A stretch of 64,000 nucleotides of DNA from Kordiimonadaceae bacterium. Its GTDB lineage: Bacteria; Pseudomonadota; Alphaproteobacteria; Sphingomonadales; Emcibacteraceae. The DNA is taken from NCBI GenBank assembly GCA_018660225.1, contig JABJKT010000017.1:1-64000 (forward strand). The letters run 5' to 3'. Position 1 is the first letter of the stretch; the number at the start of each line of letters is the position of its first letter. The notes below the pieces were generated by a model that saw only the letters and a list, made by a program, of their open reading frames with translations, had not been told where the DNA came from and searched no databases. Position numbers and translations under genes: made by a program. This document shows, in pieces, positions 16,629 through 26,600 of the stretch.

Positions 16629-18188
16629 ATGCTTATTAAACAACAAATGGCCATGGTCTTTAATCTGGATAAATGTCTGGGTTGTAATACCTGTACGATT
16701 GCTTGTAAGAATGTTTGGACCAACCGTGAAGGTGCGGAATATATGTTCTGGAACAATGTCGAAACCAAACCCGGCATTGGTTACCCAAAAGAATGGGAGA
16801 ACCAGAATAAATATCGTGGTGGCTGGCAATATAAAGCAAATAGTGTCGGCCCTGCTCTACGGGTGTCGTCAAAATTCTGGGAAATGCTAAACCTTTTCTA
16901 CAATCCTGTTTTGCCTCAGATGGAAGATTATTACGGTAAGGGTCCGTTTACTTATACTTACGAAGACCTTCATTCCGAAGAATCTACCAAATATTCCCAA
17001 CCAGTGGCACGTCCTAAATCCATGATTACCGGGGAAGAGGACATCGACATCGAATATGCGGTGAACTGGGAAGATAATGGTGCTGGTTATTATGAAGGTG
17101 GCTCTGGCGAGCTGGATCATAACTTCAAGGATATGACACCGGAAGCAAAACTGGCGATGCTGCAATTCCGTGATTCATTCATGATGTATCTGCCGCGTAT
17201 TTGTAACCACTGCCTTAATCCGGCTTGTGTGGCGGCCTGCCCTAGTGGTGCTGCCTATAAACGGGAAGAAGATGGCGTAGTTCTGATAGATCAGGAAAGG
17301 TGCCGTGCATGGCGTTACTGTATATCCGGGTGCCCTTACAAAAAGGTGTATTATAACTGGCGTACCGGTAAGTCAGAAAAGTGTATTCTTTGTTTCCCTC
17401 GACTGGAAACAGGGCAACCACCAGCATGTTTCCATGCTTGTCCCGGACGCATTCGTTATATGGGGCCGCTTCTATATGATATGGATAAGATCGCAGAGTA
17501 TGCGAATACAGAAAATGAACAAGACCTTGTCAAGTATCAGCGTGACATTATCCTTGATCCGAATGATCCGGAAGTTATCAAGGAGGCATTGGAACAAGGT
17601 GTAACGGAAGACTGGCTTGATGCTTGTCGTCGTTCTCCGGTTTACAAAATGGTGAAAGAATGGGAGATTGCTCTGCCACTTCACCCCGAATTCCGGACTA
17701 TGCCAAGCTTGTTCTACATACCGCCGGAAAGTCCGGTCAGGACAGCCGTGGAAGGTGAAAATGGACGTGATCATTACGATATGATTGATGGTGACAATGT
17801 ATTGCCTAGTCTTGAAGCATTCCGTATCCCGATCAAATTCCTGGCATCAATGCTTTCTGCCGGAAATGAGGCTGAAGTAGAAAAAGCATTACAACGCCAA
17901 CTGGCCGTTCGTAGTTTCAGACGTTCAGAACGTGTGGAGGGAGTGGCTGATGTAGCACCTTTGGAAGCTGCCGGATTAAGTGTACAGGACGCCCGTGATA
18001 TGCACAGGCTTCTGGCCCTTGCCCACTTCCATGAGCGGTTTGTCATTGCTACGTCAAAACGGGAAAAATCAACGTCTACAGCTCCTTATATTGAACGTGG
18101 GTACGCTGGATTTGATGAACTTGCACCTGGAAAAGCCCCTAAACGCAGGGAATCCTTCCATGGTAAACGCGATGTTGTAGGGAGTTAG
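16629..18188 (+). CDS. narH: Nitrate reductase beta subunit (NarH-1)
   Basis: A 519-residue iron-sulfur protein, normal NarH length. Four cysteine groups are visible: CLGCNTCTIAC at residues 16-26, CNHCLNPACVAACP, CRAWRYCISGCP and CILCFPRLETGQPPAC followed by HACPG. In the third group a tryptophan replaces a cysteine (CRAW), the hallmark of the [3Fe-4S] centre in NarH. It carries electrons from NarI heme to NarG. It starts 3 bp after narG-1. The C-terminal ~40 residues (GYAGFDELAPGKAPKRRES) differ completely from those of NarH-2, consistent with a separate clade. Confidence 0.92.
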   Translation: MLIKQQMAMVFNLDKCLGCNTCTIACKNVWTNREGAEYMFWNNVETKPGIGYPKEWENQNKYRGGWQYKANSVGPALRVSSKFWEMLNLFYNPVLPQMEDYYGKGPFTYTYEDLHSEESTKYSQPVARPKSMITGEEDIDIEYAVNWEDNGAGYYEGGSGELDHNFKDMTPEAKLAMLQFRDSFMMYLPRICNHCLNPACVAACPSGAAYKREEDGVVLIDQERCRAWRYCISGCPYKKVYYNWRTGKSEKCILCFPRLETGQPPACFHACPGRIRYMGPLLYDMDKIAEYANTENEQDLVKYQRDIILDPNDPEVIKEALEQGVTEDWLDACRRSPVYKMVKEWEIALPLHPEFRTMPSLFYIPPESPVRTAVEGENGRDHYDMIDGDNVLPSLEAFRIPIKFLASMLSAGNEAEVEKALQRQLAVRSFRRSERVEGVADVAPLEAAGLSVQDARDMHRLLALAHFHERFVIATSKREKSTSTAPYIERGYAGFDELAPGKAPKRRESFHGKRDVVGS

Positions 18189-18193
18189 GAGAT

Positions 18194-18877
18194 ATGGCCA
18201 TGAATAAAGAAATGATTTCATCATGTTACAAACTGCTTGAGGAACTATTCATTTACCCGGAAGCAAGGGACAATGAATGGGTTGATGCAGAGCGTAAAAA
18301 TGTAAAGAACTATCCGAAATCAATCAGGAAACCTATAAAAGATTTTCTAAAAAATCCGGCATCGACTTCTAATGATGAATATATCAATACACTAGAGATA
18401 ACGCCTCCATGTCCTCTTTATCTTGGCACTTACCTATTTGATGAGCCTAATTCATGTAGAGGTGCCGGCATGTCTGGTCGTAATAACTATATGATGGAGC
18501 TGTCCGGCATTTATAACCATTTTGGTTTCCAGCTAAATGGCAAGGAATTGGCAGATTATCTTCCAGTTATATTGAACTTCTTGTCCGTGAGCCTTGCTCA
18601 GGAAGAAAAGGATAGTATTGGTATACGCCGTCGTTTTATGGAGCACCATTTGCTCATTGGACTGCCTGCTATGCTGGAATCATTAGAAAAATATGAAAGT
18701 CCTTATGGATCATTGATTGAGGCGCTAGTGGTCATATTAGGAGAAGATCTTGCCCTAATGGAAGACCTGCCGGCATGGATGCCACCCGCTAATGAAAACC
18801 CACCAAAGGATATTTCATGTTCCGGATGTGAATATGAATTCCTAAGCGATGATGAAAGAGAAAAGGAGCAAGCATAA
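18194..18877 (+). CDS. narJ: Nitrate reductase assembly chaperone (NarJ-1)
   Basis: A 227-residue acidic protein in the narJ position, 5 bp after narH-1 and overlapping narI-1 by one base. It contains the alpha-helical pattern of the TorD/NarJ family, with YLGTYLFDEPNSCRG and ADYLPVILNFLSVSL (compare DYLPLFLEYLS in the second copy). It binds apo-NarG and assists Mo-cofactor and FS0 insertion. The C-terminal tail carries CSGCEYEF, a CxxC pair not seen in the other NarJ here. Confidence 0.85.
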   Translation: MAMNKEMISSCYKLLEELFIYPEARDNEWVDAERKNVKNYPKSIRKPIKDFLKNPASTSNDEYINTLEITPPCPLYLGTYLFDEPNSCRGAGMSGRNNYMMELSGIYNHFGFQLNGKELADYLPVILNFLSVSLAQEEKDSIGIRRRFMEHHLLIGLPAMLESLEKYESPYGSLIEALVVILGEDLALMEDLPAWMPPANENPPKDISCSGCEYEFLSDDEREKEQA

Positions 18878-19635
18878 TGAATAATTTCCTCTGGGGTGTT
18901 TACCCGTATATTTGTTTCACATTGTTTTTTCTTATCCCTATCATACGCATGAGATACCGGCCATATAGCATCACTACGCGGGCCAGTGGTATATTCGGTA
19001 GAAAGTTGCTTGGTGTATCAATGCTGCTGATGCATTGGGGGATATTGCTTGTCTTTGCCGGGCATATAGCCGGTTTTGTCGGCGGTATAACATTTGAAGA
19101 GACCTGGACTGAATTCTTCAGATATGCGGCCTTTGGCGGCGGTCTGATGACAATAGCCGGTTCAGGGATTGCCTTGTTACGCAGAATTACCGTTCCTGAA
19201 GTCAAAGCTATGAGCCAGCCGGATGATTACATTATTCATATCTTCCTGATTGCTATTTTGGGGGTCGCTCTTTACCAGTACGCAATACAGGATATTTTCG
19301 GTATGGTTTACGCGGTATCACCATGGTTCGTCAGTATATGGGTATTTGCGCCTGATCCAGAGCTTATGGAAGCTGCAAGTCTGCTTACAAAGATTCATGT
19401 ATTTCTGGCGATAACTCTGGCTGGATATTTCCCGTTTACAAAACTGGCTCATGTACTGACAGTGCCGATTAATTACTTTGTGCGCCCATATCAGTCCATG
19501 AGAACAGTAGGTAATAAATTTAAAGGGAAGTGGGAGTACTCTTTGCGCAGTGATAAATCCTTTATGGTTTATCTTCTGTTGTTCTTCTTTGTGGGCACAA
19601 TTATTTTGGCTAAGTATCTTATTGGCCTAGAATAA
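18877..19635 (+). CDS. narI: Nitrate reductase gamma subunit, cytochrome b (NarI-1)
   Basis: A 252-residue membrane protein with five predicted helices. Heme ligands can be placed at H53 and H63 (LMHWGILLVFAGHIAG) and at H174 and H192 (IHVFLAITLAG ... KLAHVL), with the same 10- and 18-residue spacings as in Escherichia coli NarI. It takes electrons from quinol at the periplasmic side and passes them through two b hemes to NarH. Start ATG overlaps the end of narJ-1. It is the last recognisable gene of the nar-1 unit. Confidence 0.92.
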   Translation: MNNFLWGVYPYICFTLFFLIPIIRMRYRPYSITTRASGIFGRKLLGVSMLLMHWGILLVFAGHIAGFVGGITFEETWTEFFRYAAFGGGLMTIAGSGIALLRRITVPEVKAMSQPDDYIIHIFLIAILGVALYQYAIQDIFGMVYAVSPWFVSIWVFAPDPELMEAASLLTKIHVFLAITLAGYFPFTKLAHVLTVPINYFVRPYQSMRTVGNKFKGKWEYSLRSDKSFMVYLLLFFFVGTIILAKYLIGLE

Positions 19636-19647
19636 GGGCAGATACAT

Positions 19648-19803
19648 ATGAGTGTCGTTATAGACAAAGAAGTAATGGCTTCGCTGGATAAGTATGATTT
19701 TCTGTCCCCCGTTATACCAGCTACACCCTTCACGCGGCTTATCGGCGCTTGTTTTGATGCTTACTGGCAACCTGTAGAGAAGAAACATGCGCAAGCTATT
19801 TAA
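19648..19803 (+). CDS. Unrecognised 51-residue ORF after narI-1
   Basis: It encodes a protein beginning MSVVIDKEVMASLDKYD, starting 12 bp after the narI-1 stop with AAGGGC upstream. It contains PATPFTRLIGACFDAYW and ends in a basic stretch (EKKHAQAI). No family is recognised. It could be a real small protein of the nar-1 unit, or the truncated 5' end of a gene cut when the region was rearranged, since duplicated flank sequence begins about 150 bp further on. Confidence 0.4.
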   Translation: MSVVIDKEVMASLDKYDFLSPVIPATPFTRLIGACFDAYWQPVEKKHAQAI

Positions 19804-19813
19804 TGCTTCGCGC

Positions 19814-19827
19814 TTGATTGAAATCAG
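19814..19827. promoter_or_regulatory. Degenerate FNR-like site downstream of nar-1
   Basis: TTGATTGAAATCAG matches the FNR consensus except for the last base. No intact gene follows on the + strand; a 15-codon ORF at 19859 and then the carbonic anhydrase fragment lie downstream. It may be a leftover promoter. Confidence 0.25.
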
Positions 19828-19863
19828 GTGCGTAGTTCCTTATAGCTTATAGAATTAAGATGG

Positions 19864-19885
19864 AGCTTTCTAATGTTAGAAAGCT
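19864..19885. repeat. Perfect 10-bp inverted repeat with 2-nt spacer after nar-1
   Basis: AGCTTTCTAA-TG-TTAGAAAGCT is a 22-bp near-palindrome. It lies between the nar-1 unit and the carbonic anhydrase fragment. There is no T-run after it, so it is not a standard terminator. It could be a protein-binding site or a transcript-end hairpin. Apart from this, the weak FNR-like site and the fragment below, I see nothing in 19804-20227. Confidence 0.5.
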
Positions 19886-19957
19886 GCTCCGAGCTTTAGA
19901 AGTCTAAGTCCGTATTTTCGGATATGAGTCTGAAGCCGGGGTTGCAAGGGAAACCCT

Positions 19958-20194
19958 GCGGCCTCCAATGACTTTACCGAGCCTGAAAGGGTTTCCCTAA
20001 GCAAAGCGTCACGGGTAGCCGTCTGTGAAAAGCGGGCTATTCTTATATCGCTCAATAATCTGGCAACCTTTCCGTGGGTCAGGGACGCCATTCAAGAAGG
20101 CGCGTTACAATTACACGGCTGGTATTTCGATATTAAAAGCGGCAATTTAAGTGAATATAATTGGGAGGCTGAAGCGTTTGAAGAAATAACATAA
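19958..20194 (+). pseudogene. Carbonic anhydrase 3' fragment
   Basis: In frame to a TAA at 20192 this stretch encodes ERVSLSKASRVAVCEKRAIL, SLNNLATFPWV and LHGWYFDIKSGNLSEYNW, matching the C-terminal third of the carbonic anhydrase at 10248. The zinc-binding N-terminal part is absent. Reading upstream of about 19958 shows no further homology, so this is the inner edge of the right-hand duplicated flank. A minus-strand open frame covering the region is a shadow. Confidence 0.8.
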
Positions 20195-20227
20195 TATTCA
20201 TTATGCTATTTCCTCAAATTAAGATTT

Positions 20228-20674
20228 TTACACGAGGCCGACGATTTGTGCCTTATCCATTAAGCTATCAATGTAGGCTCTAAGGGCCGCCATGTGGCCC
20301 ATATCTTCCAGATAGGTCTTGATGTGGTTTTTCACCATATCGTAAGGAAGAAGTTCTCCGGTTTTTTGATCCACAAAGCTTTGCTGAAATTTATCATAAT
20401 GGCGCTGGCATGTTTCATCATCTGCATCGGGCACCTTAATGATGCTGTCAATCAGCCCTTCAATGATCCGTTCTTCACTTTCATTGTCCAGACCTTCAAG
20501 TTTTTCAGCAGATGTGAACTCCTGATCAACGGCCGCTTCCAGGAGCAGGTGTTTTACGACCAGGGCACGGGCCGCATCACCCCGTGCTTCTTCCATTGTT
20601 GCGGCCTGATGATGCTGCATTTCTGTGTGGACATCATCATCACTTATTTCCACATTATTTACAAAAACTGGCAT
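20228..20674 (-). CDS. NifM/SurA-like chaperone (PpiC-associated) of the nar-2 operon
   Basis: A 148-residue acidic, helical protein starting MPVFVNNVEISDDDVHTEM. Residues ~1-60 resemble the N-terminal helices of NifM and PpiC-type prolyl isomerases (AARALVVKHLLLEAA, then a QxF/LxxE-like region), and the C-terminus includes FVDQKTGELLPYDMVKNHIKTYL. The catalytic parvulin domain itself is not present. It is 10 bp after narI-2 on the same strand. Comparable genes (nxrX, nar-linked ppiC) lie within nitrite or nitrate oxidoreductase operons and are thought to aid maturation. This is the intact member of the pair; the copy at 10924 is shortened. Confidence 0.7.
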   Translation of the reverse strand: MPVFVNNVEISDDDVHTEMQHHQAATMEEARGDAARALVVKHLLLEAAVDQEFTSAEKLEGLDNESEERIIEGLIDSIIKVPDADDETCQRHYDKFQQSFVDQKTGELLPYDMVKNHIKTYLEDMGHMAALRAYIDSLMDKAQIVGLV

Positions 20675-20684
20675 ATATATTTCC

Positions 20685-21404
20685 TTATCTGCGGCGCACG
20701 ATTTGATAACCTGTTCTGAACAGATACTTTATCGGCACGCTTAACACATGGACAAGTCTGGTGAACGGGAAGATCAGGAAGGTGGTAAGTCCAAGAACAA
20801 GATGAAGTTTAAAAACCACTGATATATCCATAATAAAATCGGCCGCACCGGGTCTGAATGTGACGATATGCTGGGCCCAGTTGGCCAGAAGTACCATTGA
20901 TGAGCCATCCATATGCTGTGCTGAATAAGGAATGGTGACAAGTCCTATAATCACCTGAATATAAAGCATGACCAATATGGCAATATCGGAAAAACGGCTG
21001 GTAGCCCGAACCCGTTTATCAAAAAGCCTTCTATGCAAAAGGATACTAAGACCGATAAAGCAGGTGATTCCGAATATACCGCCGGCAATCATGGCCATAA
21101 GTTGCTTTTGACCCGCCGTGATAAAATAGTGATAGATAGCTTCCGGCAGCAGCAGGCCGATTAAATGGCCAAAGAAAAGCAGGATGATGCCAATATGAAA
21201 CAGGTTGTTGCCCATGCGCATGCCTTTGGCGCGCAGCAGCTGGCTTGAGCCGGCCTTCCAGGTATATTGTTCGCGGTCATAACGAATGATCGAAACACCA
21301 ATCAGCATCATAATGCAGATGTAGGGATAGATACCAAAAAAGAACTGGTTGAAATACTCGAAAAAGGCGGTGAGATCAAAATATGAGAAAAATTCTGAGG
21401 TCAT
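20685..21404 (-). CDS. narI: Nitrate reductase gamma subunit, cytochrome b (NarI-2)
   Basis: A 239-residue membrane protein. Heme-ligand histidines are H70 and H80 (NNLFHIGIILLFFGHLIG) and H201 and H219 (KLHLVLGLTTF ... RLVHVL). Five hydrophobic helices are predicted. It ends RTGYQIVRRR, and that end is repeated as a remnant at 11306. The start overlaps the narJ-2 stop by four bases, so translation is coupled. Confidence 0.92.
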   Translation of the reverse strand: MTSEFFSYFDLTAFFEYFNQFFFGIYPYICIMMLIGVSIIRYDREQYTWKAGSSQLLRAKGMRMGNNLFHIGIILLFFGHLIGLLLPEAIYHYFITAGQKQLMAMIAGGIFGITCFIGLSILLHRRLFDKRVRATSRFSDIAILVMLYIQVIIGLVTIPYSAQHMDGSSMVLLANWAQHIVTFRPGAADFIMDISVVFKLHLVLGLTTFLIFPFTRLVHVLSVPIKYLFRTGYQIVRRR

Positions 21405-22096
21405 TGGTTTGCTCCTCCAGAAGGTTGTGAGAGTTGAGCTGAATTTTGTTCCGGGTAAGCTAATACTTGGGAGCTACCACATTCAGTAGAATTATCAAAC
21501 GCTTCGGCCTCGGCCCATTCCACGTCCAATTCTTCCAGCGACTGCGTTTCAAGTTCGGCGGCTGTTGCTGCCGCAATTACGTCACTGTCCGCTTTTGCTT
21601 TGGCCAGAGACTGCATGGCTTCAAACAAAATATAATAAAGACTGTCTCTCTTTTTCAGCTTAACACCAATGGTGGCGACAACATTTATCGGATCACCAAT
21701 TAGATCAATCGCTTCCTCGGCAGGGCAGCATGATAAATATTCCAAAAAGAGCGGAAGATAATCGGGAAGTTCGCCCTCAGCCATATAAAAGCCGCGTTCG
21801 GCATAACTTTCGATCAGGTTTACCATGGCCTGACCGCGATCGCGGCCTTCACCATGGATATGTTCAAACATATGCAGACAGTGGGCGTGCCCTCTATCAA
21901 ACAGTTCCACATATTCTTCCTGTAATTCGTATAAATCGCTCTGCTTGACATATTCGGTGAATTTGAGCAGTTTTTTCATTGCCCGCGTGGGCAGCAGGGC
22001 CTCTGATTTAAGCACCTGCTCGATTTCTGCCATATTATCTATCAGCGGCTGCTTCGGATAAGAAAGCAACATACCTATTATTTTAAAGGTTCTCAT
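21401..22096 (-). CDS. narJ: Nitrate reductase assembly chaperone (NarJ-2)
   Basis: A 231-residue protein of the NarJ/TorD family. MRTFKIIGMLLSYPKQPLID at the start, EEYVELFDRGHAHCLHMFEH and GELPDYLPLFLEYLS are typical NarJ segments. It prepares apo-NarG for cofactor insertion in the cytoplasm. It overlaps narH-2 and narI-2 by four bases each. It is close to the canonical NarJ, unlike NarJ-1. Confidence 0.92.
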   Translation of the reverse strand: MRTFKIIGMLLSYPKQPLIDNMAEIEQVLKSEALLPTRAMKKLLKFTEYVKQSDLYELQEEYVELFDRGHAHCLHMFEHIHGEGRDRGQAMVNLIESYAERGFYMAEGELPDYLPLFLEYLSCCPAEEAIDLIGDPINVVATIGVKLKKRDSLYYILFEAMQSLAKAKADSDVIAAATAAELETQSLEELDVEWAEAEAFDNSTECGSSQVLAYPEQNSAQLSQPSGGANQ

Positions 22097-23646
22097 CTTT
22101 CTCTCCTTACTTTACCACTCATGGTATTTCTGTGAGTTGGTGAGGAGAACAAGTTAATTCGACCTTCACCGCCGGAACAGTCATTACCAAAGCTAAACCC
22201 GCATGACGCCCTTGATTCGAAGGCGATATCATTATCAAATGGTGTTTTGCCGGCATATTCACGGTGGTTTGTCGGAATGACGAAGCGGTCCTCATAATTG
22301 GCAATAGCCATAATGCGGTACATGTCATCAACAGTATCTTCATCAAGGCCTACCTCTGCAAGAAGGTCATGGTTTTTAGTACCCTCAACAGTGAGTTCAC
22401 GCATATATTCACGCATAGTCATCATCCGCCTCAGGGCAAAATCCACAGGTTCTGTTTTACCGGCTGTAAGCATGTTGGCTAGATATTTAACCGGGATTCT
22501 CAGATCATCTGTTTTAGGAACCGCACCATTGGATAAAAGCTTGCCTTCTTCCAGAGCCGATTGAACCGGCGACAGTGGCGGAATATACCATACCATCGGT
22601 AAAGTTCTGTATTCAGGATGAAGCGGGAATGCCACTTTCCATTCCTTGGCCATTTTATAAACCGGACTGTTTTGAGCGGCTTTAATCCAGCTACCCGGCA
22701 TGGCAATCCTTTTAGCTTCATCAATAACCGCCGGATCGGCAGGATCGAGGAAAGCATCAAGCTGCGCCTGATATAAATCTTGATCATTTTCAACGGATGC
22801 AGCGGCTTCGATTTTATCAGCATCATAAAGGAAAACACCAAGATAACGAATACGCCCAACACAGGTTTCCGAGCATACTGTCGGATCCCCCGATTCGAGG
22901 CGTGGATAGCAAAAGGTGCATTTTTCCGATTTACCACTATTCCAGTTAAAGTAAATCTTCTTATAAGGACAGCCACTGACGCACATACGCCAACCGCGGC
23001 ATTTATCCTGGTCAATAAGCACAACGCCGTCTTCTTCGCGTTTATAGATCGCACCACTAGGGCACGAAGCGACACAAGCCGGGTTCAGACAATGTTCACA
23101 GAGCCTCGGCAGATACATCATAAATGTTTTTTCGTAATCGCCGTATATCTCTTTTTCAATGTCTTTAAAGTTATAATCTTCGGAGCGTTTTGAAAATTCA
23201 CCGCCAAGAAGTTCTTCCCAGTTAGGGCCCCACTCTGGCTTACCCATCATCTCGCCGGTAAGCACCGAATGAATGCGGGCCGTAGGTGGTGTATTGACCT
23301 CAGGTGATTTTTGCAGCCTTTCATATTCAAATGTGAAAGGCTCGTAATAATCATCAATTTCCGGCAGATCGGGGTTGGCAAATATTTTGGAAAGAATACG
23401 GAATTTACCACCAAGTTTTGGCTTTATTTTTCCATTGCCAAGGCGAACCCAGCCACCATTCCATCTATCCTGATTTTCCCAGTCGCGCGGATAACCAATA
23501 CCCGGTTTTGTTTCAACATTATTAAACCATGCATATTCAACCCCTTCGCGGGTTGTCCATACGTTTTTACAGGTTACTGAACAGGTGTGACAGCCGATAC
23601 ATTTATCCAGGTTTAGCACCATTCCAATTTGAGCACGTAATTTCAT
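22093..23646 (-). CDS. narH: Nitrate reductase beta subunit (NarH-2)
   Basis: A 517-residue protein with the four NarH cysteine groups: CIGCHTCSVTC (residues 16-26), CEHCLNPACVASCP, CRGWRMCVSGCP and CTFCYPRLESGDPTVC with ETCVG. The CRGW tryptophan marks the [3Fe-4S] site. The C-terminus (CGFSFGNDCSGGEGRINLF) resembles the canonical enterobacterial NarH ending. The start codon overlaps the narG-2 stop region by one base. It transfers electrons between NarI-2 and NarG-2. Confidence 0.93.
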   Translation of the reverse strand: MKLRAQIGMVLNLDKCIGCHTCSVTCKNVWTTREGVEYAWFNNVETKPGIGYPRDWENQDRWNGGWVRLGNGKIKPKLGGKFRILSKIFANPDLPEIDDYYEPFTFEYERLQKSPEVNTPPTARIHSVLTGEMMGKPEWGPNWEELLGGEFSKRSEDYNFKDIEKEIYGDYEKTFMMYLPRLCEHCLNPACVASCPSGAIYKREEDGVVLIDQDKCRGWRMCVSGCPYKKIYFNWNSGKSEKCTFCYPRLESGDPTVCSETCVGRIRYLGVFLYDADKIEAAASVENDQDLYQAQLDAFLDPADPAVIDEAKRIAMPGSWIKAAQNSPVYKMAKEWKVAFPLHPEYRTLPMVWYIPPLSPVQSALEEGKLLSNGAVPKTDDLRIPVKYLANMLTAGKTEPVDFALRRMMTMREYMRELTVEGTKNHDLLAEVGLDEDTVDDMYRIMAIANYEDRFVIPTNHREYAGKTPFDNDIAFESRASCGFSFGNDCSGGEGRINLFSSPTHRNTMSGKVRRER

Positions 23647-26600
23647 TATGCTAACTCCTCGTGACTTAACAGGCCTCTGGAATCAACCTGTTCATTGGTG
23701 GGCTCATCCAGCCAATCAATTTCATTCATTTTTCTTACCAACACAAACTCGTCCCGGTTTGATCCAACGGTTCCATAATAGTTAAATCCGTAGGAAAGCT
23801 GGGCATAACCGCCAATCATATGGGTTGGTTTAACCACCGTACGGGTAACAGAGTTATGAATACCACCACGTTTGCCCGATGTTTCGGCGGCGGGAGTATT
23901 AATAATTTTTTCCTGTGCGTGATACATCATGCACATGCCGTCCATAACCCGTTGGGAGACGACGACACGGGCGGCGATGGCACCATTGGTGTTATAAAAT
24001 TCAACCCAGTCGTTATCCTCCACATCAATTTTGCGGGCGTCATTTTCACTGATCCAGACAACCGGACCACCGCGACTTAATGTCAGCAGCAACAGGTTTT
24101 CAGAATAGGTGCTGTGAATGCCCCATTTTTGATGTGGTGTAATCCAGTTAAGGGTAATTTCTTTGTTACCGTTACTGAATTTTTCCTGCACCGGTTTAAG
24201 GGTTTTGGTGTTAATCGGCGGCTTATAGACGCAGAATCCCTCTCCGAAATCGCGCATCCAGTTATGATCCTGATAGAAATGCTGGCGCCCGGTGAGCGTC
24301 CTCCACGGAATAAGCTCATGCACATTGGTGTAACCCGCGTTATAGCTTACATGTTCATCTTCAAGGCCACTCCAGGTTGGCGAAGAAATGATTTTCCGTG
24401 GCTGAGCCTGAATATCGCGGAAGCGGATTTTTTCTTCCGCTTTAGGCATGGCAAGATGTTGATGCTCACGCCCGGTGAATTTCTCCAGAGCTTCCCATGC
24501 TTTAACCGCCACGGCCCCGTTGGTTTCAGGAGCAAGGGAAAGCACTATTTCCGCCGCATCAATATCGGTTTCGATACGTGGCAGACCCTTTGATACGCCA
24601 TCTTCCGTAACCACGTTGTTTAACTCGCCGAGGAATTTATATTCGGTTTCAGTATTCCAGGATATCCCTTTACCGCCATTACCGATTTTGGTCATGAGCG
24701 GCCCGAGAGCTGTGAATTTCTTATAAGTATCAGGATAGTTTCTGACCACCTCCACATAGTTGGGCATGGTTTTTCCGGGAATAGCGTCCACTTCACCTTT
24801 ATACCATTCTTTTGTATCCGTGGCCTGGGCAAGCTCGCCCGGTGTATCATGAAGGATAGGGAGGGCAACCACATCGGTTTCCTCGCCCAAATGTCCGACA
24901 CAGAGTTTGGAAAAGGTCTTTGCTAAACCTTTATAAATATACCAGTCACTACGGCTTTCCCACGCCGGATCAACGGCACGGCTAAGCGGATGAATAAATG
25001 GATGCATATCCGACGTATTAAGATCATTTTTCTCATACCATGTGGCAGATGGCAGAACGATGTCTGAATAAACGCAGGTTGTTGACATTCTGAAATCGAG
25101 TGTCACCAGAAGATCAAGCTTGCCCTCCGGTCCATCATCAACCCAATCAACTTCGGTCGGTTTTGGCATGCCGCGCTGGCCCAAATCTTTGCCCAACACA
25201 CTATTTTGGGTACCGAGCAAATATTTCAGCATATATTCATGGCCTTTACCACTGGAGCCGATGATATTGGAACGCCAGACAAACATTACTCTTGGGAAGT
25301 TTTTCGGATTGTCTGGAGCCTCGCATGACATGCGCAGCGATCTATCCTGCAAGCGGCCGGCAATATATTCAGCCGATGTTTTGCCGGCTTCTTTTGCCAG
25401 TTTGGTAAGCTCTAACGGGTTTTCCTCGAGCTGCGGTGCTGATGGTAACCAGCCCATGCGTTCGGAACGTACGTTACAGTCAATGAGCGAATAATCTTTC
25501 CAGTCATCCTTATTGGCAAGCGGTGACAAAATTTCATCGAGGCCGAGTTTTTCATAACGCCACTGACCGGCGTGACTATAGAAGAAGGATGTAGAGTTCA
25601 TATGGCGAGGCGGTCTGTTCCAGTCAAGAGCGAACGCGAGCGGCTGCCAGCCGGTTTGCGGACGGAGCTTTTCCTGACCCACATAATGGGCCCAGCCGCC
25701 ACCTGATTTACCGATACAGCCACACATGACGAGCATGTTGATGATGCCGCGGTAGGTCATATCCATATGATACCAATGGTTTATGGCGGCTCCGAGGATG
25801 ACCATAGAGCGGCCTTTTGTTTTATCGGCATTGAGGGCAAATTCGCGGGCTACCGCAATAATTTTCTCGCGGGAAATACCGGTAATTTTTTCCTGCCATG
25901 CCGGGGTATAAGGGGCGTCATCATCAAAATCCTTGGCAATGCTATCGCCGCCGAGACCCTGATCAACGCCGTAGTTAGCGACCATAAGATCATATACTGT
26001 AGCGACAAGGACGTCGCCGTCCTTTGTGCTGATTTTACGGGCCGGGATTCTATGCTTGAGTACGCTGTCGTGATCAGTGTGGCTGAAAATCGGCTGCTCA
26101 TGCTCCTGATTACCAAAATAAGGGTAACAGACATCAACCACTTCGTCATGCTGGCTGATAAAGGATTTTTCCGGCCATATATCTTCGCCGTTTGATAAAT
26201 TCTTCGATTCCAGGTTCCAGTTTTTCTCTTCGCCCCAGCGCGAACCGATGGTGCCGGTTGGCACAGTTAATTCATTGGTTTTGGTGTCATAAAGGACAGT
26301 TTTCCATTCAGGATTATTTTCCTGACCCATGTTATCTTCAAAATCAGCAGCGCGAAGCGTACGCCCTGCGACCAGCCCGCCTTCTGTTTCATCAAGACGA
26401 ACAAGGAATGGCATATCGGAATAAAGCCGGCAATATTCATCAAAATATTCGCTTTTGCCATCAACATGAAATTCTTTGAGGATCACATGGCCGAAAGCCA
26501 TAGCCATGGCTGAATCTGTTCCCTGACGCGGGTTAAGCCAAAGATCACTAAGCTTGGCAACTTCACTATAATCCGGAGTGACGGCCACTGTTTTTGTGCC

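Noticed and set aside
19876-20091. 71-codon minus-strand open frame after nar-1
   Set aside because: It is antisense to the carbonic anhydrase 3' fragment, whose + frame matches the intact protein closely.
10690-20715. Composite transposon around nar-1
   Set aside because: The duplicated flanks are ordinary host genes with no transposase, terminal inverted repeats or short target duplications visible.
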